Shown here piece after piece: positions 53,770-62,201 of a DNA stretch of 64,000 nucleotides (positions are counted from its first letter, which is position 1; each line of letters starts with the position of its first letter). The DNA is taken from positions 1 to 64,000 of the forward strand of contig NZ_JBOEFY010000002.1 in assembly GCF_050633145.1 (NCBI RefSeq), read 5' to 3'. The translations under genes and the position numbers were made by a program. The notes under the pieces were generated by a model, which was not told where the DNA came from, did not search any database, and saw nothing but the letters and a program-made list of their open reading frames with translations. This DNA is from Kordia sp050633145. GTDB taxonomy: Bacteria > Bacteroidota > Bacteroidia > Flavobacteriales > Flavobacteriaceae.

Positions 53770-56700
53770 CTATTCATGTTCTGGCAATTGTTCTATAATT
53801 TGAAAGGTGGGAAAGTTTAAGAAGTTCCCTGGATGTGCCAATGCATTTTGCAATAAAAATGGTGCATCAGGATTTGTACCTGAATATTGTGTGTGACCAT
53901 CCATATTGATATCGTGTGCATCATAACCTAAAACTCTATAGGTAGGGAAGTTTAGAAAGTTTCCTGGATCATTTAGTACTTTTGAGAGAATCGCTGGTGT
54001 ATCTGCACTGTTTCCCGAATATTGGATTAAATGATCTCCATTTACATCACCACACCACATTCCTAGAGTGTTTTCTGGCATTCCAAAGGTCGTTTGCGCA
54101 TGTGTTCCATAGGTAATTGGATTGTTACTATTTGTAAAATCTACAGCAGTGACTGTATCAGACAGCGCAAAAGTACTATTTGACATGATTCCAAAGTGAT
54201 TTCTGTGTTTTATGACAATATAATAATCGCCTGCATCTTGACTGAAGCTTATCGGAGTAGAAACATTGTTTGCGGCCGCATCTACAATATCGCCATCGCT
54301 TTGTAGTATTGCTGATTTTCCATCAATGATCGTCGTAGGATTTGTGGCATCTCTAAGTTCTATCCATATCCAATCGACTATTTTATCATTCCCTACAGCG
54401 GTAAAAGCCTCATAAGATATACTAACTCCATCTCCATAAGGGCTGGCGGCTGTATCAATGTAATTATTATCTTTTAAGTCGGCTCGCATAAAACCATTGG
54501 TGCTTTGTAGCATAGCGCCTTGTAAGTATACTTTTGCCGCTATTTGAACCGAAGTATTACAAAGTTCACTAAAACTTGTAGTAGGTTCGATATTTGGCCA
54601 ATTGGTTGTACTATATACAGCAATATCTACTTGAATACAGGATAAATCAAGGTTTCCAAGCGTGGTAAATGCTATTATATTGGTATTGTTTCCGTTTTTT
54701 ATATTGAAGCTAGTCAACATATTATTGTCTGCTGCTACATCATTTAGGTTGCTATTGTTACTTAAATCTAGTACACTTAAAAGGTTTACACCACAGTCTA
54801 AGATTTCCAATGCTGCAAAGTCTTCTATTCCTGTAAGATCAGAAATACCGAGATTTCGAATGTTTAAGTTAGTTACCGTATTGATATTTGCCGTTGCTAC
54901 ATAATCGTCCAACACATCGTCAAAGTTTAAATCGATGAGTGCTTGTTCAAAGTTATCATCTGGCACATAGGTAAGTCCTGGTGTCGTTGTTGTGGCAACA
55001 CACACATCAAATGTTTCTGTCGAAGCAGCTATATCTGTATATACTTGAAGGTAGTAAGTATTTCCAATAGTAAATCCTGTTACCTCATCTTCTAATGCAT
55101 TTGAAGTTGAACAATAGATTGCATCGGTGATGTTTCCGCAGTTATAGGTTTGTCCATCAATGACAGTAATATATATTCCTGAATTAATTCCAGATGAATT
55201 TAGTATTTTGATGTTATGCGTAGTTTCTGTGGCTACAAAGCTGAACCAAACATCTGAAAAGCTACCTGAGTCTCCAAAACATTGAAATGTGTTTGAGTTT
55301 GTAGACAATGCTAGCGTTCCGGCAACAGCATTTTCGCAAAGAACAGTACTAATTGGCACAGCAATGGCATCTACACAATTATCATTTTCAGGAAAATTAC
55401 AATCCGTAGTGAAGTTTGTGCCGAGATCAACATTGTTCCAATAGGCAGTACTGTATGCCGCATCATCTACCTGAACACAGCTTAAACTTGGTGTGTTTGT
55501 AGTATTGAAAGTTAAGACATTTGCATTGTTTCCATTTTGAATATTTATACTATTAAGCATGTCGCTATCATTACAAGATAAATTTACTAAGTCTGGGTTT
55601 TGAGATACGTCTATATTAAATAGCGAGCTTCCTTCGGCATGTAACGTTTCTAGTAAGACATTATCCGTAACATCAATTCCTGCGATAGGGCAATTTGCTA
55701 GTGATAGACTTTTTAAGTTTATATTGTCTGAAATAGCTACTTCTGAAATTTGCGTATTGCTTATGTTTAAAACTTCCAAAGCAGTATTTACAGTGACATT
55801 TATAGTTGAAATTTGACTGTTTCCGTCAATATTTAGTGTTTGTAGTGTTGGGTTTTGTGATACATCAATACTGTTTAATTGATTGTTTCCAAAATATGCA
55901 GCTGACAGTAGTGGATTTTGAGTTATATCAACTGAGGTTAATTCATTATCTGCCGCAGACACATACGACAGTGATGGATTGTTTGTAACATCTAATGTCG
56001 TAATACTGTTTTCGTTTACTGTTAAAGATGTTAATGCGATATTTTGAGTAACATCGATCCTTCTTAATGAATTATTTGCTGCATTTACGATTGTTAACGC
56101 TAGATTTTGAGTTAAAATTAAACTATTAAATGAATTGTTAGCAACATTCAAATTTTCTAATAATGGATTTTGAATGACATCGATTCTCCATAATGAATTT
56201 CCTTCTGCAAGTATCGTTGTTAACAGTGGATTTTGAGAAACATCTAACTCCCTTAGGGCATTGTTAGGAAATACCAATGTTGTCAATTGTGCATTTTGAC
56301 TAACATCTAAAACAGTAACCATATTATCACTAAAATCCAATTGCTGTAATGCTGTAAAATCTTCAATTCCTTTAAGTTTTACAATGTTTTTGTTGGCAAT
56401 ATTTAAAGAAGTTAGTGTATTAATATTTGCCGTAAGCACATAATTATCTAACACATCATCATAACCTAAATCGATTAATGCTTGCTCAAAGTTATTGTCT
56501 GGTACAAATGTTTGTCCTGGAGGTACTATTAACATATATTCTTGCAGACAGAATGACACATCCCTCGCGGGTGTTAGATCCAATGGATAAGGCTCTATAC
56601 TCGTTTGAAATACCCAAGAATAAATTTGAATAATTAATTCATCACCTACTTCCCAACCACTTAAAACAGTATCTTCTGGAGTAACACCAATAGCATTTGT

Positions 56701-57948
56701 GCATATAATCTCATTTCCTACAGCATTTCTTATAATAATCCCAGGATTACCTCCAAGTGTTGTCCAAATTAATGCATCGGTTGTTGCCGTCCATGTAAAA
56801 AATTGATCATATCCTGTATTGCCAGCATTACATGTTCCGTCTAGTCCACTATCGGTAGTTCCATCCGTACTAAAAGGTAAGGTTCTTTCAATACAATACT
56901 CCCCAAAATCATCAGGAACAATTGGAATGGCTCCAGTTATTAAATCATTTTCTGGAGTATTGAATTCTTGCAAACAGAATGTACGAGAATCATGATGTGT
57001 GTATTTGTATAAATGTATTTGAATGATGAGTTCTTCTCCAAGTTGCCATCCACTAAGTCTCACAGAATCTCCGTATGATCTTACAGCACATACATATTCA
57101 ACCCCCGAAGTACTTCGAATTGTAATTCCAACTAAGTCAGTATTGGGTCCAAAAAGCAAACCTGTAGAAGTTGCTGTCCATGTAAAGAATTGATCTGCAC
57201 CTGTGTTTTCACCTCTACAACTACTATCTAATCCGCTATCTGTGGTAGTATAGGTATCTGTGTCGAAAAGTACAGTTAGGTTATTACTCGTTATGGAACA
57301 ATCACTTCCTACAGCGCTTGGCGTTATCGGAATTGCTCCAGCAGCTGTATCGTTCGGTGGCGGAATAATTGTTTTTTCTTCTAAACAGAAACGTGAAATC
57401 ATAGTTCCACCAGAAGGAAATCGTGTTCTATTTACTTGAATTATGAGATTGTCTCCTACTTCCCAACCTGTAAAAATAATATCTGAAGAATTACCTGAAC
57501 CTAGGCTTGTACAATCAATTATATCATACGGTGCCATTGCATTTCTAACAATGACTCCAACAGCTTCATTACTTCCAAATCTCTCAAATTTTAAACCATC
57601 GGTTGTTGCTGTCCATGTAAAAAATAGATCTAGTGTTCCAGAACCAGTAAATCTACATCCGCCCAAACCACTATCTGTTATACCAGATATTCCAAAATCA
57701 AGTTCAATTAGGTTATCGTTTTGACAACCTGTTCCTTCTGGTAAAGGCGTAATTGGTATGGCTAATTCGGGCGTATCTGGCACATTGACTTCATCAGTGC
57801 TTGCTTCTACTGTATTTGAAGTATCGCTATCTTCATTAATTAGTGGAAGTGTATTGGTAAAATTATCGTTTGAAAGTGGCACAACTTCTGAAGCTGCACA
57901 TAGAATGTTAGTAACAGTTAAGAATACAAATAGTAGTTTTAATCCCAT
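53770..57948 (-). CDS. Giant secreted leucine-rich-repeat protein (paralog 2)
   Basis: A 1392-residue paralog of the gene downstream. The ATG at 57948 (MGLKLLFVFLTVTNILCA) starts the signal peptide. The N-terminus differs from paralog 1: three tandem modules of about 120 residues (roughly 65-470), each with 'C...TTDSGLDxxC', 'FFTWTATTxGL', 'GIxIRN', 'LSGWExGDELIIQI' and 'RxFCLQE', four Cys per module. LRR repeats follow (about 480-870), one 'NDNCVDAIAVPIS' module (about 885-1010), another short LRR block, and the same ~350-residue C-terminus with two DxNxDG motifs. No T9SS tail evident. Probably a surface protein; the ligand is unknown. Confidence 0.85.
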   Translation of the reverse strand: MGLKLLFVFLTVTNILCAASEVVPLSNDNFTNTLPLINEDSDTSNTVEASTDEVNVPDTPELAIPITPLPEGTGCQNDNLIELDFGISGITDSGLGGCRFTGSGTLDLFFTWTATTDGLKFERFGSNEAVGVIVRNAMAPYDIIDCTSLGSGNSSDIIFTGWEVGDNLIIQVNRTRFPSGGTMISRFCLEEKTIIPPPNDTAAGAIPITPSAVGSDCSITSNNLTVLFDTDTYTTTDSGLDSSCRGENTGADQFFTWTATSTGLLFGPNTDLVGITIRSTSGVEYVCAVRSYGDSVRLSGWQLGEELIIQIHLYKYTHHDSRTFCLQEFNTPENDLITGAIPIVPDDFGEYCIERTLPFSTDGTTDSGLDGTCNAGNTGYDQFFTWTATTDALIWTTLGGNPGIIIRNAVGNEIICTNAIGVTPEDTVLSGWEVGDELIIQIYSWVFQTSIEPYPLDLTPARDVSFCLQEYMLIVPPGQTFVPDNNFEQALIDLGYDDVLDNYVLTANINTLTSLNIANKNIVKLKGIEDFTALQQLDFSDNMVTVLDVSQNAQLTTLVFPNNALRELDVSQNPLLTTILAEGNSLWRIDVIQNPLLENLNVANNSFNSLILTQNLALTIVNAANNSLRRIDVTQNIALTSLTVNENSITTLDVTNNPSLSYVSAADNELTSVDITQNPLLSAAYFGNNQLNSIDVSQNPTLQTLNIDGNSQISTINVTVNTALEVLNISNTQISEVAISDNINLKSLSLANCPIAGIDVTDNVLLETLHAEGSSLFNIDVSQNPDLVNLSCNDSDMLNSINIQNGNNANVLTFNTTNTPSLSCVQVDDAAYSTAYWNNVDLGTNFTTDCNFPENDNCVDAIAVPISTVLCENAVAGTLALSTNSNTFQCFGDSGSFSDVWFSFVATETTHNIKILNSSGINSGIYITVIDGQTYNCGNITDAIYCSTSNALEDEVTGFTIGNTYYLQVYTDIAASTETFDVCVATTTTPGLTYVPDDNFEQALIDLNFDDVLDDYVATANINTVTNLNIRNLGISDLTGIEDFAALEILDCGVNLLSVLDLSNNSNLNDVAADNNMLTSFNIKNGNNTNIIAFTTLGNLDLSCIQVDIAVYSTTNWPNIEPTTSFSELCNTSVQIAAKVYLQGAMLQSTNGFMRADLKDNNYIDTAASPYGDGVSISYEAFTAVGNDKIVDWIWIELRDATNPTTIIDGKSAILQSDGDIVDAAANNVSTPISFSQDAGDYYIVIKHRNHFGIMSNSTFALSDTVTAVDFTNSNNPITYGTHAQTTFGMPENTLGMWCGDVNGDHLIQYSGNSADTPAILSKVLNDPGNFLNFPTYRVLGYDAHDINMDGHTQYSGTNPDAPFLLQNALAHPGNFLNFPTFQIIEQLPEHE

Positions 57949-58100
57949 GTAAACAGATTTAGTTATTTTTTTAAATCGTAAATAGAACAAAAGACGATAT
58001 ATAAATATACCTTGAAAAAAATAATGATCATTGTTTTTCTTGTGTAATAAAACGTATTAAATGAATACGAACTATGGGGAAAAACTTACTTTAGCTAATG

Positions 58101-58122
58101 TACTTAAATGAATTTTATTTTT
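58101..58122. repeat. Second copy of the LRR upstream 22-mer
   Basis: Exact copy of 53615-53636, 153 bases before the ATG of LRR paralog 2. GGGGAAA also occurs in both neighbourhoods, just to the left. Confidence 0.7.
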
Positions 58123-58155
58123 CGTCCATTTATGTCATAAAATCATGATTATTTT

Positions 58156-58677
58156 TCAGCCTGTATATTCTGTAACAACTGGTTGTGGCAAGAAAAGTTC
58201 GATCAAGAATACGAGACTGTCTTTTGCTATAATTGTGATGGAGATAATGATAGTTGCAAGTAAAATTGCGACAGCTAAATTATTTTTTCGCAATTCGCTC
58301 ACTTCATCTACATGTTTTGTCAATGATTTTGTAAGCATAAAAGCACTAAAGTGAATGACTCCTGCTAATAAGAATCCTACGAATAAAGATATAGAAGAGT
58401 ATTTTAAGACTTCTACAAATAAATTTTCTTTTGCATGAATTTTCAGCATTTCTATTGCGCCAATAATTGATGGAATAATTCCGCTTAACAGATATCCTGT
58501 ACTGAAAATGATTCCTGAAAAGAAGATACTTAATGCCAAGTTGGAATCGTTTAGATTCTCTTCTTTTAGTTTAAATATTTTGATTAATACTTTATACGAA
58601 ATAAAGAATATGATGATCGCTAATACAATGGATAGTACTAGTTGACTTAATGCTAGATAGAATACGTCTGTGTTCAT
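58156..58677 (-). CDS. DUF350-family membrane protein
   Basis: A 173-residue protein with five or six hydrophobic helices arranged as two related halves, each with a pattern of 'NLALSIFFSGIIFSTGYLLSG' and 'NNLAVAILLATIIISITIIAKD', the repeat that defines DUF350. Function of the family is not known; it is often linked to polyamine or transglutaminase-like genes. It starts 12 bases after the transglutaminase-like gene and is probably in the same operon. Confidence 0.8.
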   Translation of the reverse strand: MNTDVFYLALSQLVLSIVLAIIIFFISYKVLIKIFKLKEENLNDSNLALSIFFSGIIFSTGYLLSGIIPSIIGAIEMLKIHAKENLFVEVLKYSSISLFVGFLLAGVIHFSAFMLTKSLTKHVDEVSELRKNNLAVAILLATIIISITIIAKDSLVFLIELFLPQPVVTEYTG

Positions 58678-58689
58678 GAGTTTTCTTTT

Positions 58690-59730
58690 TTAATTGACTA
58701 AAACAAAGTCCCAATAACGAGTGTTTGATACTTTTGGTGGCAAGTATCCGATTGGGCAACCTTTTGCTGTAGTTTCTACGAAATAATATTTTCTTCTGTT
58801 ATATACTTTATATTTTCCTTGTGCTGGCAGACTGATTCCTAACACAGAATGTCTATACTCATCACTGTTTAAGATAGCAACTTTATAGTTGAATTTTCTT
58901 AAAAGCACAAATAATAATACTGTTCGTGAATCGCAATCACCTTGTAAGTTTGCACTAAATTCAGCAGGAGCAAAGATTCCAAGTCGAACATTTCCGACAC
59001 ATGGATACTCTTCAGTTCCATCGCATGGTGTTGATTTTATGTAATTGTATTCAATGTCTTGAATGCTTGTTATGATTAATTCCGCAAACTTTCTGCGATT
59101 TAGTTTTTTTTCTTTTTGCAGTTTGTCAAACGATTTATATAAATGTTCTAATAATGTACGATCATGATCTGCCATGTGTTTGTAAAAACTTCCCCAAGAA
59201 AAGTTTCGCGTATATCGATAATTACGGCGGTTCTTTTTTGATTTCGCAACACTACTTTCTGCAATTTTGAAATCCATTTTATGCCAGTTTCGATCAAAGT
59301 CTTTCCAATATTGTTTGTTTACGATGTATCGAATTTGATTTCCGTTTTCTGTAGTTGTTACGACTTCTGTTTTGTTGTCATCCTCTTTTTTAGGCTCTAT
59401 TTGGGTGTTGTGTTGTGTATTGTTGATTAAAATCGTCATCACTATAGAGAAAACAACAAATACAGAAATGGTTCTCAAAAAATCTGAAAAGATACCTTTT
59501 ATTACTTCCTTGTTGGAAGATGATTTTCGTTTTACTTTTTTCCAAACATATCGCAACACAAATAAACTACTTACTGCGACCACTAGGAGTGACATTCCTT
59601 TTATTTTGACCGTATACGTTAAGTGAACTAGTACGATAATTAAAAAAATAGTCGCCAAAACTGCCATAAGCCCTGAGAAGAGTCTTTGAAAGCCTACGAA
59701 GCATCCATTTGGTTTTTGGTGTTTGGTCAT
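58690..59730 (-). CDS. Membrane-anchored transglutaminase-like protein
   Basis: A 346-residue protein. Two N-terminal transmembrane helices (about 13-35 and 45-62) and one at about 90-106 anchor it; the C-terminal domain should face the periplasm. A papain/transglutaminase-like triad is visible: Cys in 'LQGDCDSRTVLLF' (about 265), His in 'SDEYRHSVLGIS' (about 290) and an acidic residue in 'YYFVETTAKGCPIG' (about 320). Family members act as proteases or amidases; the substrate is not known. The next gene, DUF350, lies 12 bases downstream. Confidence 0.78.
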   Translation of the reverse strand: MTKHQKPNGCFVGFQRLFSGLMAVLATIFLIIVLVHLTYTVKIKGMSLLVVAVSSLFVLRYVWKKVKRKSSSNKEVIKGIFSDFLRTISVFVVFSIVMTILINNTQHNTQIEPKKEDDNKTEVVTTTENGNQIRYIVNKQYWKDFDRNWHKMDFKIAESSVAKSKKNRRNYRYTRNFSWGSFYKHMADHDRTLLEHLYKSFDKLQKEKKLNRRKFAELIITSIQDIEYNYIKSTPCDGTEEYPCVGNVRLGIFAPAEFSANLQGDCDSRTVLLFVLLRKFNYKVAILNSDEYRHSVLGISLPAQGKYKVYNRRKYYFVETTAKGCPIGYLPPKVSNTRYWDFVLVN

Positions 59731-59919
59731 GTGTTAAAGATAGTATTTTTTTTGGTTTTTGATCATGGGATTTCGGTTTTTGGTCTTGGGCTGCTTCGCT
59801 TTTGAGTTTTAGTTTTTTTGTTGATTTACCTTGTTGTTTTAAGTAGCTTATTACGGCAAAACCGTAATTAAATGATCTTGTTTTTTTATAACTTTCTATA
59901 AATCAACACATTTAAGATT

Positions 59920-60186
59920 ATGAAGAAAAAGAATTTGAAGAGTTTAGCGCTCCGTAAACAATCGGTTAGTAATTTAAATAAGACCTTAGGAGGAAATGCT
60001 TCTGTCGATGTGGGATCAATTATTGATACTATTATCGACTTTACAGAGAAGTACACAAAAGTGTTTTCGTATTGTCCGCATGTAAGTTGTGGTTGTCCAG
60101 ATCCGACAATACCACCATTCACTGAAGGTATATTGACTTGTAGACAAACTGCTTGTGAAGGTTTAACATGCGTAAATTGCGCATAA
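59920..60186 (+). CDS. GG-leader RiPP precursor peptide, Cys-rich
   Basis: An 88-residue peptide with leader MKKKNLKSLALRKQSVSNLN and Gly-Gly at residues 24-25. The core of 63 residues is long: a Val/Ile/Thr-rich helix-like segment (SVDVGSIIDTIIDFTEKYTK), then seven Cys in 'YCPHVSCGCPDP' and 'CRQTACEGLTCVNC'. It is convergent with the seven-gene array and shares the leader class but not the core. A strong terminator separates them. Confidence 0.8.
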   Translation: MKKKNLKSLALRKQSVSNLNKTLGGNASVDVGSIIDTIIDFTEKYTKVFSYCPHVSCGCPDPTIPPFTEGILTCRQTACEGLTCVNCA

Positions 60187-60199
60187 CGTCAAAAACAAA

Positions 60200-60227
60200 A
60201 AACCGCTTACATATCTGTAAGCGGTTT
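60200..60227. terminator. Terminator between precursor gene and array
   Basis: AAACCGCTTAC (60200-60210) and GTAAGCGGTTT (60217-60227) form a perfect 11-bp stem with a 6-base loop, flanked by an A tract and a C/T tract, between convergent genes. Confidence 0.9.
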
Positions 60228-60272
60228 CCTTTTTCACATTTTTATGTACGTGAATTTTCCCCCAAAGATTGT

Positions 60273-60482
60273 TTATCCTTGTTGTTGCTGTTGTCCGTCT
60301 GCTTTACAACCATCTTCATCTGCTAAAGTGATTGGACATTTAGGGTCGCAAGAACGTGTACAACTCATACAAGCTGTACGAGCGCTAGGATGACTAGAAG
60401 CTCCTACTGCTCCTCCCATTACATTTAAACTAGAGATAGATTTTTTGTTTAGACCTAATGTTTTTAATGATCTTTTTTTCAT
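60273..60482 (-). CDS. Array precursor peptide 1 (type A)
   Basis: A 69-residue peptide, last gene of the array in transcription order. Leader MKKRSLKTLGLNKKSISSLNVM, Gly-Gly at 23-24. The core starts AVGASSHPSART, followed by the array signature C-x-S-C-T-R-S-C ('CMSCTRSC') and 'DPKC', then an extended acidic tail and a terminal Gln run (QQQQQ). Five Cys and several Ser and Thr are in the core. The extended tail sets it apart from its siblings. Confidence 0.82.
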   Translation of the reverse strand: MKKRSLKTLGLNKKSISSLNVMGGAVGASSHPSARTACMSCTRSCDPKCPITLADEDGCKADGQQQQQG

Positions 60483-60542
60483 AATATATAGTTTTAATTA
60501 ATTATTAATAGTTGCCTTTCAGCAATTTTACTTTTTAAACAG

Positions 60543-60574
60543 ATTCTGTTATGCGCATCATGCTCAAACAGAAT
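60543..60574. other. Spacer hairpin in the peptide array (copy 1)
   Basis: ATTCTGTT (60543-60550) pairs with AACAGAAT (60567-60574) around a 16-base loop that itself contains ATGCGCAT. An identical spacer is at 61036-61067. Each lies directly downstream of a 58-residue precursor gene (minus strand), so it may terminate or attenuate transcription within the array. Confidence 0.6.
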
Positions 60575-60585
60575 TTGATTTTTTC

Positions 60586-60762
60586 TTAATCACATCCTTC
60601 CACCTTGAGCGTTATTTTGCAAGGAAGACAAGAACGTGTACAACTCATACAGGCAGTACGAGCGCTAGGATGACTTGAAGCTCCTGCTGCTCCTCCTGTA
60701 AGGTTTAAACTAGAAATAGAATTTTTGTTGAGTCCTAATGTTTTTAATGATCTTTTTTTCAT
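60586..60762 (-). CDS. Array precursor peptide 2 (type A)
   Basis: A 58-residue peptide read directly from the sequence. Leader MKKRSLKTLGLNKNSISSLN, then LTGG with the Gly-Gly at 23-24. Core AAGASSHPSARTA, signature 'CMSCTRSC', then LPCKITLKVEGCD: five Cys in all. The 3' half and downstream spacer are nearly identical to those of peptide 4. Confidence 0.8.
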   Translation of the reverse strand: MKKRSLKTLGLNKNSISSLNLTGGAAGASSHPSARTACMSCTRSCLPCKITLKVEGCD

Positions 60763-60789
60763 AATGTGTAGTTTTAATATGATTTGTTT

Positions 60790-60975
60790 TTAAGCTTCTT
60801 TTTTACATTTGTTTTCATCCAATGATATATCACAAGGATCGCAAGAACGTGTACAACTCAAACAAGCTGTACGAAGACTAGGATGACTTGAAGCTCCTAC
60901 TGCTCCTCCTGTAAGGTTTAAGCTAGAGATGGATTTTTTGTTTAGACCCAATGTTTTTAATGATCTTTTTTTCAT
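60790..60975 (-). CDS. Array precursor peptide 3 (type A)
   Basis: A 61-residue peptide. Leader MKKRSLKTLGLNKKSISSLN with LTGG (Gly-Gly at 23-24); core AVGASSHPSLRTA, signature 'CLSCTRSC', then DPCDISLDENKC and a KKEA tail. Five Cys. It starts only 27 bases before the next gene's coding end. Confidence 0.82.
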   Translation of the reverse strand: MKKRSLKTLGLNKKSISSLNLTGGAVGASSHPSLRTACLSCTRSCDPCDISLDENKCKKEA

Positions 60976-61035
60976 AATGTGTAGTTTTAATTAATTATTA
61001 TAATTTGCTTTTCAGCATTTTACTTTTTTAAACAG

Positions 61036-61067
61036 ATTCTGTTATGCGCATCATGCTCAAACAGAAT
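61036..61067. other. Spacer hairpin in the peptide array (copy 2)
   Basis: Same as 60543-60574: ATTCTGTT (61036-61043) and AACAGAAT (61060-61067). The surrounding segment, about 60520-60640 and 61020-61130, is duplicated almost base for base. Confidence 0.6.
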
Positions 61068-61078
61068 TTGATTTTTTC

Positions 61079-61255
61079 TTAATCACATCCTTCCACCTTG
61101 AGTGTTATTTTACAAGGAAGGCAAGAGCGTGTACAACTTATGCAAGCTGTACGTGCATTTGTGTTACTTGAAGCTGGAGCAGCTCCTCCCAAAAGATTGA
61201 GATTGGAAACCGATTTTTTATTGAGTCCTAATGTTTTTAATGATTGTTTTTTCAT
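61079..61255 (-). CDS. Array precursor peptide 4 (type A)
   Basis: A 58-residue peptide. Leader MKKQSLKTLGLNKKSVSNLN then LLGG (23-24). Core AAPASSNTNARTA, signature 'CISCTRSC', then LPCKITLKVEGCD, identical in the last 13 residues to peptide 2. Five Cys, with many Ser and Thr ahead of them. Confidence 0.8.
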   Translation of the reverse strand: MKKQSLKTLGLNKKSVSNLNLLGGAAPASSNTNARTACISCTRSCLPCKITLKVEGCD

Positions 61256-61316
61256 AATGTGTAGTTTTAATTAATTTTAATATTATTCGCTTTTAAGCTA
61301 CCTTTCCACAAGTATA

Positions 61317-61481
61317 TTAGTTTGCTACAGTCGTTCGATAGTTATCACAAGGACGTGCACAACTCATGCAACCTGTCTTAGCATCAGATCTAGGTGGAGC
61401 TGGAGAAGATCCTCCTGTTAGATTTAGATTAGAAACAGATTTTCTGTTAAGATTTAATGTTTTTAATGTTCTTTTTCTCAT
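61317..61481 (-). CDS. Array precursor peptide 5 (type B)
   Basis: A 54-residue peptide. Leader MRKRTLKTLNLNRKSVSNLN then LTGG (23-24). The core differs from type A: SSPAPPRSDAKT, signature 'GCMSCARPC', then DNYRTTVAN; three Cys. It shares the leader form and the SSPxPPR opening with peptide 7, so the two form a second subfamily. Confidence 0.78.
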   Translation of the reverse strand: MRKRTLKTLNLNRKSVSNLNLTGGSSPAPPRSDAKTGCMSCARPCDNYRTTVAN

Positions 61482-61558
61482 AATGCATAGTTTTGATTTA
61501 TTATTATAATTTGCTTTTCAGCATTTTACTTTAAAAGTGCTTAAGCTCCTTTTTTACA

Positions 61559-61723
61559 TCAGTCTTCATCTGCTAGAGTTATCGAACAAGGAAGACAAGA
61601 ACGTCTGCAACTCGGACAAGTAATATGAGTGTTACCTGAAGCTGGAGCAGCTCCTCCCAAAAGATTGAGATTGGAAACCGATTTTTTGTTGAGTCCTAAT
61701 ATTTTTAATGCTTTTTTTTTCAT
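61559..61723 (-). CDS. Array precursor peptide 6 (type A-like)
   Basis: A 54-residue peptide. Leader MKKKALKILGLNKKSVSNLN then LLGG (23-24). Core AAPASGNTHIT, signature 'CPSCRRSC', then LPCSITLADED; four Cys. Its tail resembles that of peptide 1 (ITLADED), evidence of shuffling between copies. Confidence 0.78.
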   Translation of the reverse strand: MKKKALKILGLNKKSVSNLNLLGGAAPASGNTHITCPSCRRSCLPCSITLADED

Positions 61724-61784
61724 AATGCATAGTTTTAATTAATTTTAATATTATTCGCTTTTAAGCTGCCTTTTCATGGATATA

Positions 61785-61937
61785 TTATCTTGGTACAGAT
61801 GTTTGACATGGATAACAACTCACACAATCTGTACGACCATAAGATCTTGGTGGAACAGGAGAAGATCCTCCCGTAAGATTTAGATTGGAAACAGATTTTC
61901 TATTAAGATTTAATGTCTTTAATTCTCTTTTTTTCAT
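61785..61937 (-). CDS. Array precursor peptide 7 (type B)
   Basis: A 50-residue peptide, the first gene of the array. Leader MKKRELKTLNLNRKSVSNLN then LTGG (23-24). Core SSPVPPRSYGRTD, a shortened signature 'CVSCYPC', and QTSVPR; three Cys. No promoter is obvious in the ~265 bases before it up to eno; the sequence there is AT-rich with no other gene. Confidence 0.76.
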   Translation of the reverse strand: MKKRELKTLNLNRKSVSNLNLTGGSSPVPPRSYGRTDCVSCYPCQTSVPR

Positions 61938-62144
61938 GCTACATAGTTTTAAGTTAGACTTCTATAATTAATTTTGTTGAGGTAAAAGTAATTAGTAGAA
62001 CTATGCGAAAACAGTAAAGCCAACGACGATTCCGCGAATTATCGGAAACCTGAAGAATGTGAGATTTATTCAGTTTTTGGCAAAAAAAGTCTGTTAAATA
62101 CAACTAAAAAAAGTTTACTATAATTCCGTGAATTGTCATAAACA

Positions 62145-62178
62145 AAAAAACGAGCTCCTTTGCAGAAACTCGTTTTTT
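62145..62178 (-). terminator. eno terminator
   Basis: AAAAAACGAG (62145-62154) pairs with CTCGTTTTTT (62169-62178) around a 14-base loop. On the minus strand a T run follows. It begins 24 bases past the eno stop codon. Confidence 0.85.
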
Positions 62179-62201
62179 AATGTGTGTATTTGTATGAAAT
62201 A

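Noticed and set aside
47511..57948. Many plus-strand open frames opposite the LRR genes (for example 49276-49623, 50128-50460, 57443-57724)
   Set aside because: They are antisense shadows of the repetitive LRR coding sequence; they have low-complexity repeats and no independent start signals.
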